Shown: piece after piece, positions 40,933 to 44,766 of the stretch
Layout: every line of letters starts with the position of its first letter
How positions within the stretch are numbered: position 1 is the first letter of the stretch
Assembly (NCBI GenBank): GCA_035948135.1
Contig: DASZJL010000096.1
Location: 1-44,766, forward strand
Reading direction: 5' to 3'
Origin: CADDZP01 sp035948135
GTDB lineage: Bacteria; Actinomycetota; Acidimicrobiia; Acidimicrobiales; AC-14
DNA: 44,766 bases
Program-made: the position numbers and the translations under genes
The notes under the pieces: generated by a model
Database searches by the model: none
What the model saw: the letters and a program-made list of their open reading frames with translations, nothing else
What the model was told of the DNA's origin: nothing

Positions 40933-41481
40933 ATGGCGGTCAGCTTCACCTGCAAGGAGTGCGGGCTCGAGTACGACAGCCTGTCGCCCCAGGACGCCAT
41001 CCAGGCCCTGCGTTCGTTCCCGCGCCGCTACCGCGAGGTGATCGGGCCGTTCATCGACGACGACGAGGTCCTGCGCCGGCGCCCCGATCCTTCGACCTGG
41101 TCGGCCCTCGAGTACACGGCCCATGTGGCCGACATCCTCGAGTCGATGACGCCGCAACTGGTTGAGATCGTCCAGCACGACAACCCGTCGCTCACCGACC
41201 CGCTCGACCAAGACGAGCGTGCCGTCAACCGGGCCTACAACGACATGGAACCCCGCGACGTCCTCGACTGGCTCCAGCGGTCGGCCACCACGGCGGCGGA
41301 TACGGCGGCCGGCTTCGCGCCCGACGACTGGAGCCGAAAGGCCACCTATCCCTACGGCCAGCGTGACCTCATCGACGTCCTGCGCAACATGGTGCACGAA
41401 GGCGTCCACCACCTCCGTGACGTGGAGAACGTCCTGCGCGCCGTCATAGGCAAGCCCCTGCCGACTGACGACGACGACTAA
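40933..41481 (+). CDS. DinB-like protein with N-terminal CxxC, second copy
   Basis: A protein of 182 residues, paralogous to the preceding one: CKECGLEYDSLSP against CEECGFVYSEVSP, WSALEYTAHVADIL against WSALEYAAHVRDAI, and VHEGVHHLRDVENVL against VHEGHHHLLDVGRVL. The metal histidines are kept. The ATG is seven bases after the first copy's stop, so the two are probably made together and may pair. The C-terminus is acidic (PTDDDD). The stop shares CTAA with the convergent membrane-protein stop. Confidence 0.82.
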   Translation: MAVSFTCKECGLEYDSLSPQDAIQALRSFPRRYREVIGPFIDDDEVLRRRPDPSTWSALEYTAHVADILESMTPQLVEIVQHDNPSLTDPLDQDERAVNRAYNDMEPRDVLDWLQRSATTAADTAAGFAPDDWSRKATYPYGQRDLIDVLRNMVHEGVHHLRDVENVLRAVIGKPLPTDDDD

Positions 41482-41984
41482 CCCCGGCGGGAGAGGCTGC
41501 TCCAGTCCTCGGGGTTGTCCTCGACGAAGTCGAAGAGGACATCAGCGTTCACGGCGTCGACGAGGACGACCCCGCGGCGTTGGGGCGGATCCTCAGCCGA
41601 GTACAAGAGGATGCGCCACACGGGTCGGCTGCGCAGGCCGGTCCAGCCCAGCTGACCCGAGGCGTGGCCGACGGGAAATCCCACCCGCCTGACGGCGGCC
41701 ACGAGGGCATCGGTCTGCCCGACGTTCAGGGGCCAGGCCGCCGCCAAGTGGTAGAGCCCGACGAGGGCCAAGGCGACCGCGACCCACAGGAATCCCTCGT
41801 TGACGAGCACGTGGCTCGGGCCGCGGTGGGTGACCCACAGCAGGAAGGAGAGGGCGGCGATCACCAGATAGATCACGGCCGGGATGCGGCGGCGGGCGAT
41901 GTCGGGGAACGTGTACTGGCCGACGTACCCGCTGACGTCGAGCTCCTCCGGCAGCTCGTCCCGATGCTCCCCCGCGTCGCTCAC
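41478..41984 (-). CDS. Two-helix membrane protein of unknown function
   Basis: From GTG at 41984 it has 168 residues. The N-terminus is acidic (SDAGEHRDELPEELDV). Two membrane helices are near 37-58 (IPAVIYLVIAALSFLLWV) and 65-88 (FLWVAVALALVGLYHLAAAW). A soluble C-terminal domain follows with VGFPVGHASGQLGW, PVWRILLYSAEDPPQRRGVV and VDAVNADVLFDFVEDNP. I recognise no family. The start overlaps the HIT gene stop by four bases (GTGA), which rules out the longer upstream frame. Confidence 0.82.
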   Translation of the reverse strand: MSDAGEHRDELPEELDVSGYVGQYTFPDIARRRIPAVIYLVIAALSFLLWVTHRGPSHVLVNEGFLWVAVALALVGLYHLAAAWPLNVGQTDALVAAVRRVGFPVGHASGQLGWTGLRSRPVWRILLYSAEDPPQRRGVVLVDAVNADVLFDFVEDNPEDWSSLSRRG

Positions 41985-42457
41985 TTGGGCCAGGCTTTCT
42001 TCAGCTTCTCCAGGGTGGCGTCGAGTGATTCGGGGAGCACGCGGGTTTCGGCTACGGAGGTCATGAAGTTGGTGTCGCCGTTCCAGCGGGGCAGGACGTG
42101 CACATGGAAGTGGCCGGGGATGCCGGCGCCCGCCACCCGGCCCAGGTTGGCGCCCATGTTGAGGCCGTCGGGCGAGTACGACGCCTTGAGGGCCCGCACC
42201 GCGTTGGCGACGCCGGACCACACCGACCCGACCTCCTCGCGTGTGACGTCCTCGACGTCGCCGACGTGACGCACGGGCAGGATCATCACGTGCCCGCTTG
42301 TATACGGGAAGGCGTTGAGGATGACGGCCACCAGGTCGTCACGCCAGACGACGTAGGTGCCGTCCTCGATGACCTTGCACAGCACACACTCGGCGTCGTC
42401 GTACACGTCGGAGCCGGTGACGTACTCGTTGCGCCAGCCGGCCCAGAGACGCTCCAC
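41981..42457 (-). CDS. HIT-family nucleotide hydrolase/phosphorylase
   Basis: A 158-residue HIT protein with the histidine triad HFHVHVLPRW (H116, H118, H120). C24 and C27 (CVLCKV) suggest the structural zinc seen in Fhit-like and Ap4A-phosphorylase-like bacterial members. In M. tuberculosis the gene in this place, between thrS and pgsA, encodes an Ap4A phosphorylase (Rv2613c), so that activity is likely but not shown. Start GTG at 42457 shares one base with the thrS stop. Confidence 0.92.
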   Translation of the reverse strand: MERLWAGWRNEYVTGSDVYDDAECVLCKVIEDGTYVVWRDDLVAVILNAFPYTSGHVMILPVRHVGDVEDVTREEVGSVWSGVANAVRALKASYSPDGLNMGANLGRVAGAGIPGHFHVHVLPRWNGDTNFMTSVAETRVLPESLDATLEKLKKAWPK

Positions 42458-44394
42458 TACCGGCGGCCCACCACGTCGGAGCGCAGGCGCTCGACGAAGT
42501 CGTCGACGTGGACCCCCCGCTCGACGTCCTTCTCACGCGCGTTCACGCCGACCGTGCCGGCGGCCACGTCGTCGTTGCCGACGACGAGTACGTAAGGGAC
42601 CTTCTCGAGCTTGGCCCGACGGATGCGCTGCCCGAGCGGGTCGGACGCTTCAGCGATGTCGGCCCGGAAGCCCTCGGCCTTGAGACGATCCACGATCCGG
42701 AAGGCATAGGGCTCGTGGTCGCCGGCGACGGGCAGGACGCGCACCTGCACAGGCGACAGCCACACCGGGAAAGCGCCGACGTAGTGCTCCACGAGGATGC
42801 CGAAGAACCGCTCGATCGAACCGAACAGGGCCCGGTGGATCATGATCGGCCGGTGGGGGTGGTTGTCGGCGCCCACGTACGAAAGGTCGAAGCGTTGGGG
42901 CTCCTGGAAGTCGACCTGAAGTGTGGAGAGCTGCCAACGGCGGCCGATGGCGTCGCGCAGGTGCACGTCGATCTTCGGGCCGTAGAAGGCGCCCTCGCCT
43001 TCGGCGATGTGGTACGGGATGCCGGTCGAATTGAGAGCCTCGATGAGCGCGGCCGTCGCCATCTCCCAGTCCTCGTCGGAGCCGAAGGTGTTGCCCTCGG
43101 GGCGCGTGGAGACGTCGGCCTCGAACTCCTCGAACCCGAACGCCCGGATCATCTCGAGCACGAAGCCGAGCAGGGACGTGAGCTCGGGCACGATCTGCTC
43201 ACGGCTGCAGAAAATGTGACTGTCGTCCTGGGTGAACCCTCGCGACCGCAAGAGCCCGTGCAGCACGCCCGAGCGCTCGAACCGGTACACGGTGCCGAAC
43301 TCGAAGTACCGGATCGGCAGGTCGCGGTACGACCTCGTGTGGCTCTTGTACACGAGGATGTGGAACGGACAGTTCATGGGCTTCGCGTAGTACTTGGCGC
43401 CCTCCAGCTCCATGGGGGGGTACATGTTCTCCGCGAAGAAACCGAGGTGGCCGCTGGTCTCCCAGAGGTTGGACTTTGCGATGTGGGGGCTGTACACGAA
43501 CTGATAGCCGGCGCGCTCGTGCTCGGCCCGTGAGAAGTCCTCCATCTGCTTGCGGACGACGGCGCCCTTCGGGTGCCACACCGCCAGCCCTGCGCCCAAC
43601 TCGTCAGGGAACGAGAACAGGTCGAGCTCGACGCCGACCTTGCGGTGGTCGCGGCGCTCCGCCTCCTCGAGCCGGTGGAGATGCTCCTTGAGCGCCTTCT
43701 CCGACTCCCACGCCGTGCCGTAGATGCGCTGCAGCATCGGACGCTTCTCGTCGCCCCGCCAGTAGGCGCCCGCCACCTTCATCAGCTTGAAGGCGCCCAG
43801 CCGTGAGGTGGTGGGGACGTGCGGGCCACGGCACAGGTCGAGCCAGCCGTCGTTCCGGTAGGCGCTGACCACGCCGCCCTCGGCCCCCTCGGTGGGGTCG
43901 ACGTTCTCGATGATCTCGACCTTGTACGGCTGGTCGGCGAACACCCGCAGGCCCTCGGCCTTGGAGAGCTCCTCGCGTTCGAACGGTTGGCTCTCGGCCA
44001 CGATCTCCCGCATGCGCGCCTCGACGCGCTCGAGGTCGTCGTCGGTGAAATGGGCACCGCCCGGGAGGTCAAAGTCGTAGTAGAAGCCGTCGGCGATCGG
44101 GGGGCCGATGGCGTACTTGGCCCCCGGGAACAGGTCGCACACGGCCTGGGCCATGACGTGGGCGGTGGAGTGGCGGAGGACGTAGCGGCCCTCTTCGGTG
44201 TTGTCGGTGACGACAGCCACCGTCGCCCCGTCGGGAAGCACCGAGGTCAGGTCGACCTCGCGGCCGTCCACTGTGGCGGCCACGGCCGCCTTGGCCAGAC
44301 CCCGGCCGATGGACGACGCCAGGTCCGCGGCCGTCGACCCCGCGGGCATCGAGCGCGAGGAGCCGTCGGGCAGCGAGACAGTGATGTCGGCCAT
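42457..44394 (-). CDS. thrS: Threonyl-tRNA synthetase
   Basis: Class II synthetase, 645 residues from ATG at 44394 (ADITVSLPDGSS). TGS domain at about 1-60, editing domain with HSTAHVMAQAV, a catalytic core with zinc cysteine in PMNCPFHI, motif 2 (YRFERSGVLHGLLRSRGFTQ) and motif 3 region (HRPIMIHRALFGSIERFFGIL), and an anticodon-binding C-terminus (VPYVLVVGNDD). An ATG 16 codons upstream would run into the divergent ABC gene's start and is not used. The leader is too short for a T-box. Confidence 0.98.
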   Translation of the reverse strand: MADITVSLPDGSSRSMPAGSTAADLASSIGRGLAKAAVAATVDGREVDLTSVLPDGATVAVVTDNTEEGRYVLRHSTAHVMAQAVCDLFPGAKYAIGPPIADGFYYDFDLPGGAHFTDDDLERVEARMREIVAESQPFEREELSKAEGLRVFADQPYKVEIIENVDPTEGAEGGVVSAYRNDGWLDLCRGPHVPTTSRLGAFKLMKVAGAYWRGDEKRPMLQRIYGTAWESEKALKEHLHRLEEAERRDHRKVGVELDLFSFPDELGAGLAVWHPKGAVVRKQMEDFSRAEHERAGYQFVYSPHIAKSNLWETSGHLGFFAENMYPPMELEGAKYYAKPMNCPFHILVYKSHTRSYRDLPIRYFEFGTVYRFERSGVLHGLLRSRGFTQDDSHIFCSREQIVPELTSLLGFVLEMIRAFGFEEFEADVSTRPEGNTFGSDEDWEMATAALIEALNSTGIPYHIAEGEGAFYGPKIDVHLRDAIGRRWQLSTLQVDFQEPQRFDLSYVGADNHPHRPIMIHRALFGSIERFFGILVEHYVGAFPVWLSPVQVRVLPVAGDHEPYAFRIVDRLKAEGFRADIAEASDPLGQRIRRAKLEKVPYVLVVGNDDVAAGTVGVNAREKDVERGVHVDDFVERLRSDVVGRR

Positions 44395-44435
44395 CGACGG
44401 CCGAGGATACTGGCGGGCGCGATCATCCTCTCCGA
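44395..44435. promoter_or_regulatory. Divergent promoter region thrS / ABC ATPase
   Basis: The 41-base gap has TATCCT on the minus strand nine bases before the thrS ATG and GATACT (44406-44411) on the plus strand; the two overlap. GAGGAT (44403-44408) and ATCCTC (44425-44430) form a 6-bp inverted repeat with a 16-base spacer. Transcription of the two genes may exclude each other. Confidence 0.35.
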
Positions 44436-44766
44436 GTGGCACAACAGTCGAAATGCACAGAGCGCTTCGAGTACCGGAACGTCCGGGTCGACGGTGACGA
44501 CGGGCCGATCGTCGAGGGGTTCTCGGCCGTCATCCCCCGCGCCGGACTCACCGCCATGGTCGGCTCCTCGGGCGCGGGCAAGACGACCCTCCTGCGATTG
44601 CTCAACCGCCTCGACGATCCCGACGCGGGCCAGGTGTTGCTCGACGGCGAAGACGTGCGCGCCTACGACGTGCTCGAACTGCGCCGGCGCGTGCAGTCCG
44701 TCGGGCAGGTGCCCGTGACGTTCCCGGGGACGGTGGCCGAGAACCTGGCGATGGCCAATCCCGAGG
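44436..44766 (+). CDS. ABC transporter ATP-binding protein, N-terminal fragment
   Basis: The first 110 codons of a gene that leaves the window. Start GTG at 44436. Walker A GSSGAGKTT is at 43-51, followed by LNRLDDPDAGQVLLDGEDV and the Q-loop region SVGQVPVTFPGTVAENL. The Q-loop sequence and short spacing resemble YbbL/FetA-type ATPases (linked to iron homeostasis in E. coli) more than importers, but the signature motif and Walker B are beyond the edge, so the subfamily is only suggested. Confidence 0.82.
   Translation, partial: MAQQSKCTERFEYRNVRVDGDDGPIVEGFSAVIPRAGLTAMVGSSGAGKTTLLRLLNRLDDPDAGQVLLDGEDVRAYDVLELRRRVQSVGQVPVTFPGTVAENLAMANPE

Noticed and set aside
1..44766. tRNA genes, CRISPR arrays, insertion sequences, prophage or toxin-antitoxin genes
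   Set aside because: Reading both strands I found no cloverleaf, spaced repeat array, transposase or integrase, and no small gene pair of toxin-antitoxin type.

Overview
The window is high-GC (by eye well above 60%), densely coded bacterial chromosome, almost certainly from an actinomycete (Actinomycetota), and plausibly from an early-branching lineage such as Acidimicrobiia. The reasons are: the order thrS - HIT protein - pgsA - patA - pimA, and pdxS - pdxT - yebC - ruvCAB - yajC - secD - secF - apt - relA, is the one I know from mycobacteria and relatives; phosphatidylinositol-mannoside genes are present; GTG starts are frequent; and several genes look leaderless. No tRNA, rRNA, CRISPR array, prophage or insertion sequence is visible.

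Most of the window is one long minus-strand run of housekeeping genes. Read in its direction of transcription (from high to low coordinates) it holds thrS, a HIT hydrolase and a small membrane protein (44394-41478); the phosphatidylinositol-mannoside genes pgsA, patA and pimA (38125-35421); lemA, htpX, a DUF3048 lipoprotein, pdxS, pdxT and yebC (32971-28340); the Holliday-junction genes ruvC, ruvA and ruvB (25760-23657); queA and tgt for queuosine tRNA (22800-20717); yajC, secD and secF of the Sec translocon (20679-17588); apt, relA, hisS, aspS, rarA, a DUF948 protein, a small membrane protein, alaS, ruvX, mltG and aroE (17551-4762); and a type IV pilus operon of a DUF4388 protein, pilB, pilT and the start of pilC (4645-1). 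Many neighbours overlap as GTGA, ATGA or TGATG, so translational coupling is the rule.

Four plus-strand blocks interrupt this run: a phytanoyl-CoA-dioxygenase-like gene (22841-23647); an SDR dehydrogenase overlapping a D-aminoacylase-type amidohydrolase (25816-28270); two exported proteins, one with a LAVTG sortase-type anchor (33130-35424); and an EF-G-like GTPase followed by two tandem DinB-like proteins (38264-41481). A fifth plus-strand gene, an ABC ATPase, starts at the right edge. These blocks are the accessory part of the window.

The most interesting points are the LAVTG surface protein of no recognised family, the EF-G paralogue whose switch II histidine is replaced by tyrosine and which sits with duplicated DinB proteins, a PilT that carries the N-terminal domain normally seen in PilB, a hairpin directly in front of relA, an inverted repeat at the ribosome-binding site of the pilus operon, and an htpX gene whose conserved N-terminus can only begin at a non-standard codon. 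I see no clearly new multi-gene defence or mobile system.
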